From positions 1 to 22,635 of the forward strand of contig NWUY0300047057.1 in assembly GCA_004151065.3 (NCBI GenBank): 22,635 nt of DNA, read 5' to 3'. Origin of the DNA: Larix sibirica. Lineage: Eukaryota; Streptophyta; Pinopsida; Pinales; Pinaceae. The position numbers were made by a program, and so were the translations under genes. The notes under the pieces were generated by a model, which saw only the letters and a program-made list of their open reading frames with translations, made no database searches and had not been told where the DNA came from. Below, one piece after another: positions 10,687 through 19,743 of this stretch (its first letter is position 1; each line of letters opens with the position of its first letter).

Positions 10687-11419
10687 TTGCATACTTTGCA
10701 GTACAAAACTTGTTCTTTGAGATTCGCTTCTCCTGATGATATTGAGTTTCACTTGATACATACACTATGCAATCACTAATTTGATTGTTATTGCAACGTG
10801 ATTCCTAGAGCATGTTCTTTTGCAATCAAAGCAATAGATATGCAAGGGATCGATCATCTTTTGGAGACAAAATATATTTCGATTGAAAGACTTCCACCAT
10901 CATCCGAGCAATTGTTTGATGCACTTGAAGTCTTGACACATTTTTTGTTATTCGTTCATTGAAATAAGGCAAGGAATTGTAAATCACTTCAAAAAAAAAT
11001 TCAACTCTCAACATCCTAATGCTCTCCATTCAGCTAGAACAGAACAGAGCATTGATTTCCTTCAAGAGTTGCATGGTGTGCAAGATGAAAATGCATACTT
11101 GCATAGGTTGTCTTTATCGGCTTCTAATTTTGAAAATGATTATGGACTTGGACTCTGGAGTGATATTTTTTGTATCAAATGATTCTTAAAATGGCTAGAT
11201 GTTCCAGTTTATGTTTGGTCATTGAAAAGAAAACAAAGTCTTTGTGTTCCAATGTCAAAACCAATGTATGTGAACTCAATATTTTGTTCTATGATCAATC
11301 CACATCATCTGGCTATTTTTCTCCATTGTTATCATATAGAGCGCAACAAAATATTATGTCCAACCCTAGAGCATCAGGCATCTCCTCATTTCCAAATATA
11401 TGTTCAGCAATTGATGTAG
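10687..11419 (+). pseudogene. OTU-like cysteine protease domain 1 (broken)
   Basis: Frame +1 holds the N-terminal part (10687-10953, with TAA at 10777) and frame +2 the rest (10946-11419, with TGA at 11180). The N-terminal piece has IPRACSFAIKAIDMQG, then ISIERLPP and LFDALEVL, where OTU proteases have the DGxCLFxAL active-site motif. Here it reads PSSEQLFDAL, so Asp, Gly and Cys are gone, apparently through a four-base deletion. After the shift come IEIRQGIVNHFKKKF, YGLGLWSDIF, WLDVPVYVWSLKRK and INPHHLAI. This resembles the usual OTU layout of Trp-Gly strand, (I/V)YVWS strand and a His near the end. A cysteine protease or deubiquitinase-like accessory role is known by family only. The order OTU-Rep-helicase supports assignment to the element. 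Confidence 0.65.
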
Positions 11420-11421
11420 AC

Positions 11422-12231
11422 ATGTTGTCAATTGAAAATGTATTGTCAAAATAACAACTTTGTCTAGTAGACTTTACCTCTAATAATTTCCATGAGTCGT
11501 TGTTCGAATCATTTTGCACATTGATGGGACAATTTGATGTGATTTGTTTGCGAAAGACAATTGGACAAATGTTTTGCAATTGCTATAATGGAAATGAAAT
11601 TAGAGCCACTGACTGCAACAACAAATATCTTATCAATCATACCGTAGTGAATGAGTAATGCATTGCTTGTGCAAAGGGATTTATTATAAATTTCTCCATG
11701 TTATAAAGACAGGGAAAGATAGAAGGAGGTGACTTTGCATTGCAATGGATTTGCAAATTTTTCAATGTCAATATATATATTTGGAACTTTCAACTTAGTA
11801 CAATTGGAAAAAGGTTTTACTCTACATATCCTTCTTCCAATATAAATTTTCTAATGTGTGCTAATATTGCCAATTTGCATAAGCATTATTGACCATTGCT
11901 TAAAAAACAAGAAATAGATACATTTTCGAACATCATTGCAAATAGCAACGAGAATTTTGTTCAAATAAAAAGAATTGTTGACTCAACAAGAACTATAACT
12001 ACACAAACTTGCAACAATATTGAAAATAGCAATATCATTCAACATGTTCGAAATAGAAAACATAGATCTACACACAAAAGACATTCTATGCAAAAGAGAT
12101 CTTCTTTGCAAAATAGACAAAAGCACCTAGAACAAGAAACTATAGAATTGCATTGTTGCAAAAGAGCAAATAGACAAAAAGCAAAGACTACTTCCAGTGG
12201 CTTCCTTGGAATCAAAATTACGAGACTGTGA
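11422..12231 (+). pseudogene. OTU-like domain 2 and basic linker (broken by in-frame stops)
   Basis: All in frame +1, with stops at 11452, 11656, 11704, 11890 and 12229. The expected active-site stretch reads FHESLFESFC, where DGNCLFESF would be typical, so the Cys position is Ser. Next come VICLRKTIGQMF, then GGDFALQWICKFFNVNIYIWN and, after a spacer, LHKHY followed by a stop and PLL, matching the (I/V)YIWN strand and HYxPL end of OTU domains. From 11896 on the translation is Lys/Arg/Gln-rich with many His and Asn, like the linker that precedes Rep in many Helitrons. The domain parallels the one just upstream (LFDALEVL/LFESFCTL, IRQGIVNHF/LRKTIGQMF), so the two may be an ancient tandem duplication. 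Function by family only. Confidence 0.62.
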
Positions 12232-13110
12232 CATCTAAAGTAAAAACTTCAAAAACATGAACAAATTGCGCCCAGTAGAAGAAAAAAAGACACACAAAGC
12301 CTTCAACTGCAATAAAAACATATTTGAAATTTGATCGAGGACACACTGACACATTCATGTGCTATTTGCAACCGTTTGCAATTTCAAAAAGACATGGAAA
12401 TAGTCGACAATGTTGTGCTACAAAACTATACATATTTAGTGCTAGAAGACAATTCAAAGAAAATTGAACTGAATCATGACGTTTGCAAACAATGCAAGAA
12501 AACTCTGTATTGCGAAAAAATACGTACATTTGCAGTCCCCTTACAAATATGACACAACAAAAAACTTGACTATGTGACAACATTAACACCTTTGGAATAA
12601 ATATTAGTGTCACCAAGAATGGATTTTGCTCAGATACAACAATTAGGATATAAGAAGGCTCATCTTGGACTTACTGGAACAATTATAAATGTGCCTGCAG
12701 ACTTGAAAAAAGTGCAATAGGATTTGTCGAGAAGCTTATCAGATTCACATACAATTGCAATGCTTCTAAAAAGAAAATTGGAATACAAAAATGCATACCT
12801 ATATGGAAATGTTCGACCACACAATGTTATGCTTGCTTTGAATCAATTATGCAATATGTCGCTTTACAAATCTGAAGGTGTTTTCATTGATGACAAATGG
12901 GAATAAATTTTCAGTAGAGACATGCAAAGACATAATGCTACCTTACTAAGTATAGAATCGGGAAGTTCTAGCGACGAGGACACAAAACTAGAAGTTCATT
13001 TTGAAACAATGATACATGGCTATGGACAAGCCAATTTCATAGATGACTCAACAAATCAAATGACAGAAATTACACCTTCTAAAGGATTTCAACCATTGGG
13101 CATTTTCTAG
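12232..13110 (+). pseudogene. N-terminal region of the Helitron Rep-helicase protein (Cys-rich plus DUF6570-like)
   Basis: Still in frame +1. A pair of CX2C motifs (CAIC at residues about 10-13 and CKQC about 53-56 of the 12331 frame) forms a probable zinc finger, followed by KIRTFAVP. After the stops at 12550 and 12598 comes ILVSPRMDFAQIQQLGYKK, then GLTGTIINVPADLKK, a stop at 12718, then DLSRSLSDSHTI, LLKRKLEYKNAYLYGNVRP and ALNQLC. This is the conserved region that precedes Rep in Helitron2 proteins: LVSP, G.IINVP, LPR, LKR..Y...Y and RP..V..AL. A stop at 12904 is followed by an acidic stretch (SGSSSDEDTK). All breaks are single stops without frame change. An ATG is not needed here; this is the inside of a long protein. 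Confidence 0.8.
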
Positions 13111-13600
13111 GAAAATTTTTGTGAAGAGATGAACTTTCCCACTTTGTTTTTTAATCTAGTGAGCCTAATGACATCATTGATAGGTTCACTTATCAACAAA
13201 TATCAAATTGGGATCTATTGCATGAATTAGAATAATTTTCAACACATGATACAATTAATTTTTTAAGGCAGTTCGCGTTCTCATCAATCAAGTTTCAAAT
13301 TATGCATGGATCTCAATTCGAAAGGGAGAGCTAAAAGGAAAAACTCTCATGAAAAAGGACGTAAAATGTAAAAAGAACCTAGAAAAAAATACTAAAATCA
13401 TCAATTGGATACCGTTGTCTTGGAAACATTCGCACTTCCCTTGACTACTTCGAACGCATAAAAAGAGATGTCTTTGCAATGATACGACAACTCCCCCCGA
13501 ATTTTTTCTAACTTTTAGCAGTGCCAAACATCTATGGACTACTTTGCGCAATCCATTTCAAAAACCTTGAAGCAAAAGCTCCAAAAAATTTGACAATCTA
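13111..13600 (+). pseudogene. Central conserved region of the Helitron protein, multiply frameshifted
   Basis: Continuing from the previous stop, ENFCEEMNFPTLF is in frame +1 to about 13150. SSEPNDIIDRFTYQQISNW follows in frame +3 (13155-13305), WISIRKGELKGKTLMKKDV in frame +2 (13307-13395), IGYRCLGNIRTSLDYFERIK and DVFAMIRQL in frame +3 (13404-13497), and TFSSAKHLWTTLRNPF in frame +2 from 13511. These match, in order, the hallmark strings of Helitron proteins upstream of the HUH motif: EE..FP.LF, IRKG..KG, GYR.L..IRTSPDYFE, DVFAMIRQLGPPT.F and TFS.A. At least four indels lie in under 400 bases. This explains why no long open frame is seen here. Confidence 0.88.
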
Positions 13601-14643
13601 GATTTTGACATTACTATAGAATCATTGATAAGACCACATCATGTCATTTGCAGTCACTATTATAGGAACATAATGTTAGCCCTAGGAACCTTGATGTTGA
13701 CTAACAATGAACTATTTGGAGATATAGAGGACTATTTCTCTATTACTGAATTTCAGAGCAGAGGCAATGAACATGATCATGGACTTCTTTGGATAAAAAA
13801 TGCTCCTATATATTGTCAATATCCTGAAGAAGGCATAATCACATTCATGAATCGATATTTGTCTTGTGATTTATCGCTTCTTACCGAGGATTTGGCTAAG
13901 ATTCAAACACACCATCATACAAAGTATTGCAAAAAGTATAGACATTCCAGTTGCAGATTCAATTTACCAATTCCTTCAATGGATAGGGTTGCTATTATGC
14001 ATCCCTTGGAAGTCATTGCAAATAAAGATATTGAAAAAACAAAAGAATTGTTTTCAGCAATAGACAATAAAATTTATTCCAAAAACGTATGCTTTGAAAT
14101 GTTTTTGTCAATTCTACACCTAACCAGGGATGAATACATTGTTCTCTTTTGCCCTTCTCTACCATGTCCTACATTGCTTCTAAAAAGAGATCCAACATAT
14201 GTATGGATCAATGCATTCTCGAAACAAATACCACGTCTATGGATTGAAAATACATATGCACAATTTATTCTAGATGCATATGCAGCAACAACATATTGTA
14301 GCTATTACATTACAAAATGGATCGCAAAATGATTACCACCTTAAAAAAATAAAGTGAGAATGCATGTTTTTTACAATGGTGGAAAAATAGAAACAATACG
14401 CAAGCTTGAGAATGCACTTTTGAATATGCAGCAGATGTCAAGTCAAAAAACCATTTATATTGTTCTTTCCATGCCACTGTATACAACTTATAGGAAAACA
14501 ACAATCATCAACACTGGCCCAGCTGGCAAAAGAACATATGTCCTAAAAAATCCAAAGTTATTAAATCAAGAACCAGATAATTTAGAAAATATTGTATGTG
14601 CATCAATTCTTGATAAGTATATTGCAAGGCCTAGTATGCTTTA
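13571..14643 (+). pseudogene. Helitron Rep nuclease domain (HUH, two tyrosines)
   Basis: Frame +2, open from about 13571 to a TGA at 14330 and then again to 14642. EFQSRGNEHDHGLLWIKNAP holds the HUH metal-binding pair (His-Asp-His at 13772-13780) in the classic EFQxRGxxHxHxLLW setting. Further on, AQFILDAYAATTYCSYYITK carries the two catalytic tyrosines (14294-14296 and 14306-14308) as Y-x3-Y-x2-K. After the stop, IRKLENALLNMQQMSSQ..IYIVLSMPLY and CASILDKYIARP match the C-terminal part of the Rep region. Rep nicks and joins single-stranded DNA at element ends through a Tyr-DNA link. Its active-site residues are all present here, but stops at 14330 and 14342 separate it from the helicase. The stretch beginning at 13625 starts with TTG and is internal to the protein, not a true start. 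Confidence 0.95.
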
Positions 14644-15234
14644 GCATGTATGCTTAGCTGAAATTTGCTTCTTACTACTCATGCTCAAATTCGAGAATTA
14701 GGAAAAGAAAACATGCTTGTATCATTCGATATGTTTGATACAATGAGCATAAAGACCCAAAAAACATTTTTAGAGAAAAAATGATGCTATATACACCATA
14801 TAGAGGAATTGAATATGTTCTTAGAAAGAACTATGCAACATGGTTTGAAGCATATTTGTCACAGAAATTGTTCATAGACCATACTAAATAAAAGTTCATT
14901 GGTCAATCAAAAACAACTTGGGGTGACATTGACATCGCTTCCAAAATGATTGTTTCTAAAAATGAACAATTGTTTATGGTACCAAGATTGCAAGAGGAAC
15001 CTGTTGAGCCTGTTGAATTTGAAAAATATGATATCAAAAATGTTCTAATGCAAAAGATCTTCCCTAGGCAAACTAGACCTAGTTCAAACAATACATTTCA
15101 ATCTACTAAGCAACCCTATGTCATAAGCAAAGATGATTATTATTCCATCATAAAAAATTAAACAAAGACCAACAATCAATAACAAAAGAAATTATAATGA
15201 GAAAGAAAAATAACTCGACTAACCAATTCAATTG
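14644..15234 (+). pseudogene. Rep-helicase linker (broken)
   Basis: Frame +3 carries HAQIRELGKENMLVSF (about 14690-14740) and, after shifts, REKMMLYTPYRGIEYVLRKN from 14772 (the REKLLLY.PWR string of Helitrons), a TAA at 14889, and then the frame from 14946 to 15161 with EEPVEPVEFEKYDI. This joins to NLNKDQQSITKEII (about 15158-15200), the LN.DQ..I. string just before the helicase P-loop. No domain of its own. It shows that Rep and helicase were one protein. Confidence 0.8.
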
Positions 15235-16478
15235 TTCTTGACCGAAAAAGCAAGAACAGGAAAAACATTTGTCGCGAAATCAATTTACCGTGGTTTGTTG
15301 CAATTCTACTACAAAGATATTCAAAGTGACCCCTTGAAAAAAAAGGGCATTGTCGTTACATTTATTTAAAGGGATGCACATAATGCAAATGGTATTACTA
15401 TACATTCATCCTTTCACTTTCCATTAACACTATCAAGGATGCAACCATTAAGCTCTGACACATTGGACTTGCTAAGTAAAGAATTTCAGCAAGTTTGGAT
15501 TTTGTTAGTGGATGAGGTGTTGCTAATTAGTTCTCAAATGATTTGCAGCATAGACAAAAGGTTGGGAGAAATTATGCACACCCCCACGCTTCCTTTTGGA
15601 AATATTGACATCTTATTTTTTGGCGATTTTTGTCAAGCACAGCCTGTAAAGGACTCGTGGATATTTGAACAAGGAAGCTTCCACTTTGGCATAATTCCAT
15701 ATAGCTTTTAGACAAACCATGTTAAATGCTTTTAGCTCATAGAATTAATGAGGCAAGAAGACCTAGTCTTTGTATCCATTTTGAATACAATTAGAGCTTA
15801 TTTGCAAACTGACTTTGACATTGACTACCTAAATAGACATTGCCATAGACCACCTCCAAATGAACCTATGTTTCCTTATCTTTTCTACAAGACCAAGGAC
15901 CTTGAACAACACAATAAAAAAATGTTGACACTAATTGTAAAGTCGTATCCATATACATTGCAGTCCATTGACAAGAAAATAAACACTATAAACATAAGTT
16001 CCTACCAAAATGACAAAGTTGAATCACCAACTGAAATTGTTCTAAAACAAGACATGTTTGTCAAACTAATTGAAGGCAATGTTGCAACTGAGGATGGCCT
16101 TGTAAATGGTGCGGAAGGATTTTCAAACAATACACGAAGGGCATAGTTGACATAGTTTAGATCGAATTTAACCTAGCTTCAGTTGGCACAATGCAAAGAG
16201 CAAAAATTCAACAACAATTTGCAAATAGAATTCCATCTACTTGGACACCCATCACAAGAATAAGTCGACAAATGACATCAACCAATAAGACACACATTGT
16301 TCGAGAACAATTTCCTGTTCAACTAGCATGTTCATGAACAATACATACATCACAAGGCCTTACCATGGAGAGTTTAGCATTCGACCCAAAAGGAGTTAGT
16401 CAGCATGGACTTGTATACACTTCATTGTCTCGTGTCAGAGGCAAGAAGCAACTATATCTCATAAATAAATTGGAATAG
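15235..16478 (+). pseudogene. PIF1-type DNA helicase domain of the Helitron (broken)
   Basis: Frame +1 from 15235 to about 16130, then +3 to 16478. Motif I reads FLTEKARTGKTFVAKSI (P-loop 15241-15267). Two of the usual glycines of GGAGTGKT are replaced, though GKT remains. After a TAA at 15367 come NGITIHSSFHFPL (motif Ia), VWILLVDEVLLISSQM (motif II, DE box), RLGEIM, PFGNIDILFFGDFCQAQPV (motif III region), a stop at 15709, ELMRQEDLVFVSILNTIR, and NGAEGF. In frame +3 the end has FPVQLACS, a TGA at 16335, then TIHTSQGLTMESLAFDP (the SQG(L/M)T motif) and VYTSLSRVRGKKQLYLIN (motif VI, SR). This is the 5'-3' helicase that unwinds DNA during rolling-circle transposition. Four stops and one shift disable it. 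Confidence 0.95.
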
Positions 16479-17201
16479 TCAAACTTCTGCATTTCGTTGA
16501 AAGTATCCGTTGAATTGCATAGACTTCAAACTAAAGCATGTCTACAATTTCAATATGGCCTTCAATCAATGACAAAGAAAGAATGTTTGCTTATATGCTC
16601 ATTGAACACACGACGTCTGCAACTACATGCTGACAATATTGCCAATGACTATGAAATTATGGAAAGCGATATTGTTTGTCTACAAGAAACTCATGCAAAG
16701 TTTTTGCCAAATAATAACCGTCTTGCAAATAAATACCACTCTATTGTTGTGTTTAATATTCATGGCATTGTTATATGTTGTAGGAAAAACATATTGCTCC
16801 AAGATTTTCATAGCTACACATCAAATTTGATTGAAGCAATTGTTTGTGAATTTGAAATTAACAAAACTATTATCAAACTGGCAAATGTATATGTTGCACC
16901 AAATGCACCAATTAAAGAAATTTACACCTTTATCAATAGCATAATGAAAAACATTAACCAAAATGAGCATATTGTGATTGCCGGTGACCTCAAATTTGAC
17001 ATATTGCAAAATTCTAGTTTGCAAAAAGAATTTTATTTTTTCATGAAAACTATTAACTAGAACTTGCATACAACAATTGCAACAACTCCGGCTGGTACTT
17101 TTCTAGATCATTTTTGGACAACTTTTCCAAGCGGCTCTGTCAATTTTCATATTTATGAAGCCTACTGGAGAGCCCATCATTGCATTTGGTTTTCAATCCC
17201 T
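16479..17201 (+). pseudogene. EEP (AP-endonuclease-like) domain fused to the helicase
   Basis: Frame +3, the same frame as the end of the helicase, separated from it only by a TAG at 16476. The N-terminal motif is SLNTRRLQLHADNI (metal-binding Asn), then SDIVCLQETH (catalytic Glu), LANVYVAPNAPI (Tyr), and VIAGDLKFDI where GDFNxD is usual, so the Asn has become Lys (16992-16994). After a TAG at 17058 come TPAGTFLDHFWTTF (Asp) and YWRAHHCIWFSIP, where S/T-D-H is usual, so the Asp is Ala. The fold is that of the exonuclease-endonuclease-phosphatase family, as in non-LTR retrotransposon endonucleases, and a C-terminal copy is characteristic of helentrons. With two key residues changed it would be inactive even without the stops. 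Confidence 0.88.
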
Positions 17202-17498
17202 CTAAAAATATTTGCAAATGCTTTGTTCGAATGAGAAATATATGTTTTTTTTATGAAATAAAAATTGCTCTCTAGCATTCTAGAACAGGAAATATCACTT
17301 CCTTCAAATAACTAGATCAAACAAAATAAGAAAAAAAGGTTAGAGCTCAAAGCACTTGCAAATGCACTGCCAGTTCCATTTCTTCTTGAAGCGATTAAGT
17401 GCAAATAACGTTGATTTCATGTCAGAATATTATTAAGCATGACTATAAACTAAAGACAATTGTCCTTGCAACAGTCTTCAAAATTATGCGATTTCACT
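17202..17498. other. Spacer between EEP and the RPA-like part
   Basis: AT-rich. An AATAAA at 17257-17262 is a possible polyadenylation signal for the Rep-helicase-endonuclease transcript. Around 17340-17405 there is a short open stretch (LELKALANALPVPFLLEAIK) of unknown kin. Nothing else recognised. Confidence 0.35.
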
Positions 17499-18145
17499 AT
17501 GGCCACTGATAGCAGTAGTGAAAACAAGTGTCAGGGGAAAATGCATGAACTTCCAGATAATGACAAGTCAGAAAGGTGATAACGAATTTGCTTCTTGATA
17601 GAGACATGCAATTTTATAGGCCTGTAGCAGATAAGCACTTTTCTAAATTAATTGTTTCCATTCTTATATATTGTCTTTCTTGCCTGTTTCAGAGCTAAAC
17701 AATGCCATTTCCATCGTCCCCTATTTTGCAACTTTGTTTAGGAACACATATAAATGTTTTTGAAGGCGATGTATTGATGTTGTATGGTCCTCCACAAAAC
17801 AAGAGCTCAACTTCACCAAGAAAAATAGAATTGATGCATGTTGATCTAGTTGACAGAGATGGGCAATTAACAATAACAATGAACATGAATGATAACCTTG
17901 TTTCTCGTTTCATGAAGTACTTTACACCTGGCAATAGTGTTCGAATTTCAAATTTTGTCACGAGAAACAAGGGACCATAAGACGGAGCTGATGTTAGATA
18001 TTGCATTGTGTTGGATCAACAAACTTATGTCGAGATAATACCACAGGTTTGCGAGGAGCACAAATTGGCACCAAATACAAATATCTATATGGTATCTCAA
18101 GCTCATAAAACTCTTACTCTGTGGGGTCCATCGCAGCATTTGTAA
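17499..18145 (+). pseudogene. RPA1-like protein, first OB-fold region with a possible leading intron
   Basis: An ATG at 17499 opens a 26-codon frame ending at 17577. A donor-like AG/GTGATA (17575) and an acceptor with pyrimidine tract TCTTTCTTGCCTGTTTCAG (ending 17692) could bound an intron of about 117 bases. From 17702 (frame +2) come FEGDVLMLYGPPQN, IELMHVDLVDRDGQLTI, and FTPGNSVRISNFVTRN, then a TAA at 17978, DGADVRYCIVLDQQTYVEII and TNIYMVSQ, ending at 18143. This fits an OB-fold of the RPA large subunit type: EL..VD.DG, F..G..V.I.NF.V, and later Y.IV....T.VE.I. Plant Helitrons carry such genes, thought to protect displaced single strands. A joined frame from the first small exon does not fit exactly, so the intron is tentative. 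Confidence 0.65.
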
Positions 18146-18512
18146 TTGCATGTGAGAAAAATAACAGAAAATACGAACTCTACATCAAAGATGGGGAAGG
18201 AATACATGATAGCACAACAATATGCTAGTTAGAATTTGAAATTAAACAATGTAATTTTCTCTGTTGATATTGAACTAACAACTTGCAATAAATTTCAAAC
18301 CATTTCAGCTGCAATTAACTAAAATATACAATAATTTGTACACCAAATTACAATAAGAGATAGCATCAGAAGTTCCATCCATGTACATGTTCAAGAACAT
18401 TGTTAGAAATGGCTCAAAAGGGTCTCAGCTACTGCGACTTTCTCAGGCCACATTTGTTGATGTCCTGAATGATGACTATGAAAAAGCACATTTACTTGCT
18501 CTCGTGCAGTAA
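18127..18512 (+). pseudogene. RPA1-like protein, second OB-fold region (fragmented)
   Basis: In frame +1 from 18127: FVIACEKNNRKYELYIKDGE, then DSTTIC and a stop. After an AG-ended AT-rich segment (TTTCAAACCATTTCAG near 18309, a possible acceptor), frame +3 carries SEVPSMYMFKNIVRNGSK and LLRLSQATFVDVLNDDYEK, ending at 18510. The first part resembles the R.L.L.DG.G strand pattern of an RPA OB-fold and the second the NV......LS.S.AT segment before the C-terminal domain. The match is weaker than that of the first OB region and depends on its position between the OB-fold and the zinc ribbons. Confidence 0.45.
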
Positions 18513-19500
18513 AAAAGAAAGGAAAGTATCAACTTACTAGTATTTGTGGCTTCCCTTCACTGATTCCACAATAACTATTGCAAATCCAGTCTAAAATCAT
18601 GGAATTGACATTGTTTAAAACCTAAGCTGCTAGTGAGTTCTTGATGGCTCTTGCTTGTGATGTTTGCAACTGATCAGATGCATACTTACTTCATTGTGTT
18701 AAGATCTTTGCAACGTGCCATGTGCAGCTCATTTCATGATGCTACAAGTTGATTGCACTGTGTTACAATGAAGCAATTGTTTATCATATTTTACAATGTT
18801 TTTTCCAGTTTATGTTCTTCTTAACTTGCAGTGCCATACGTTTACCACTGACATTCGAAGCTATATGATACCTTGTATTTTGCAATCTCTTTTTGGATTT
18901 TACACATACATTGTATATGACCATCATCAACACAGTTGTTCTGAGAAGCAATTTCGTTTATGGATCTTATATTTCTTCTTTGCACACTTTGCAAATACAT
19001 CTTATACTAGACATTGGCATAACTTGCCAAAAGCATTTGCACATATCAATGTTGTTTGCCATTTGCTTATGTCAGTTATATATGCTATTTGATTTTTACA
19101 TTGAATGCTACAAAATGTCAATGTTCTTTGTCATTTGATTGTGCCACCTATGTATGTGCTTAGATTGTGATAATGAATGTTGCAACATGCAACAATCACC
19201 CACAAATGGAATTTGTAATGCCTCATATAAAGCCCAACCGATGATGCTTCAAATTCAATGTGCAAACACTCGCTTAGATACATGTTCCAAACTTCAGCCA
19301 CTCCTGAGTTCTTGATAGCTTTTGCATTTGTTATTTTCAATCAAACCCATGCGTAGTTTCCTAATTGAGCCTAGGTTTTTGTCAATTTGATCGCTATTTA
19401 CAATCAAATTCATGCATTCTTGATGATGCTACAAGGCTTTTGCACATTATTGCAATTGAATCTTCTACTCTAACCATTAACATTACAACCATTATTGACA
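18513..19500. other. Spacer with scattered short repeats
   Basis: AT-rich with no conserved frame. The open frames at 18796-19092 and 18893-19138 overlap in different frames and look like chance. Diverged repeats are visible: TGAGTTCTTGATGGCTCTTGC (about 18633) against TGAGTTCTTGATAGCTTTTGC (about 19305), and GCTATATGATACCTTGTATTTTGCAAT (about 18861) against a block at 19676. This may be a large intron of the RPA-like gene or later insertions. Confidence 0.4.
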
Positions 19501-19504
19501 TCTG

Positions 19505-19743
19505 TGCACCGTTGCTATGATTCCCCTTGCATTTTACAATTGATGTTGGAATATATACAATACTTTGTATTCTGCAGTATGTTAGTAGCTCCTACATGAA
19601 CTTGAAATAACCATCACATTGCTGAGATATATGCACTGTTGTTATGATTCTTCTTGAATTTTTCCGTTGGCATTGCAATCTATATGGTACCTTGTATTTT
19701 GCAATGTGTTAATAGCTTATGCATGAACTTGAAATAACCATCT
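19505..19743. repeat. Tandem duplication, period about 120 bp
   Basis: Copy one at about 19505-19621 and copy two at about 19630-19743 share GCAC.GTTG.TATGATTC..CTTG.ATTTT, ATA.ACAATACTTTGTATT or ATATGGTACCTTGTATT, GCA.T.TGTTA.TAGCT..T.CATGAACTTGAAATAACCATC. A third partial relative, containing ATGATACCTTGTATTTTGCAAT, lies near 18861. Non-coding. Confidence 0.8.

Noticed and set aside
11422-13110. A reassigned stop codon (alternative genetic code) to explain conserved coding with many in-frame stops
   Set aside because: All three stop codons occur, positions do not favour one amino acid, and frameshifts appear directly downstream; plain pseudogene decay fits better.
13625-14332. Treating the 235-codon frame as a complete gene with its own start
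   Set aside because: It begins with TTG and conserved Helitron sequence continues in the same frame upstream and after the stop at 14330; it is an internal part of a longer protein.
18796-19138. Overlapping 98- and 81-codon plus-strand open frames as genes
   Set aside because: They overlap in different frames, have low-complexity hydrophobic translations and lie in a repeat-bearing spacer.
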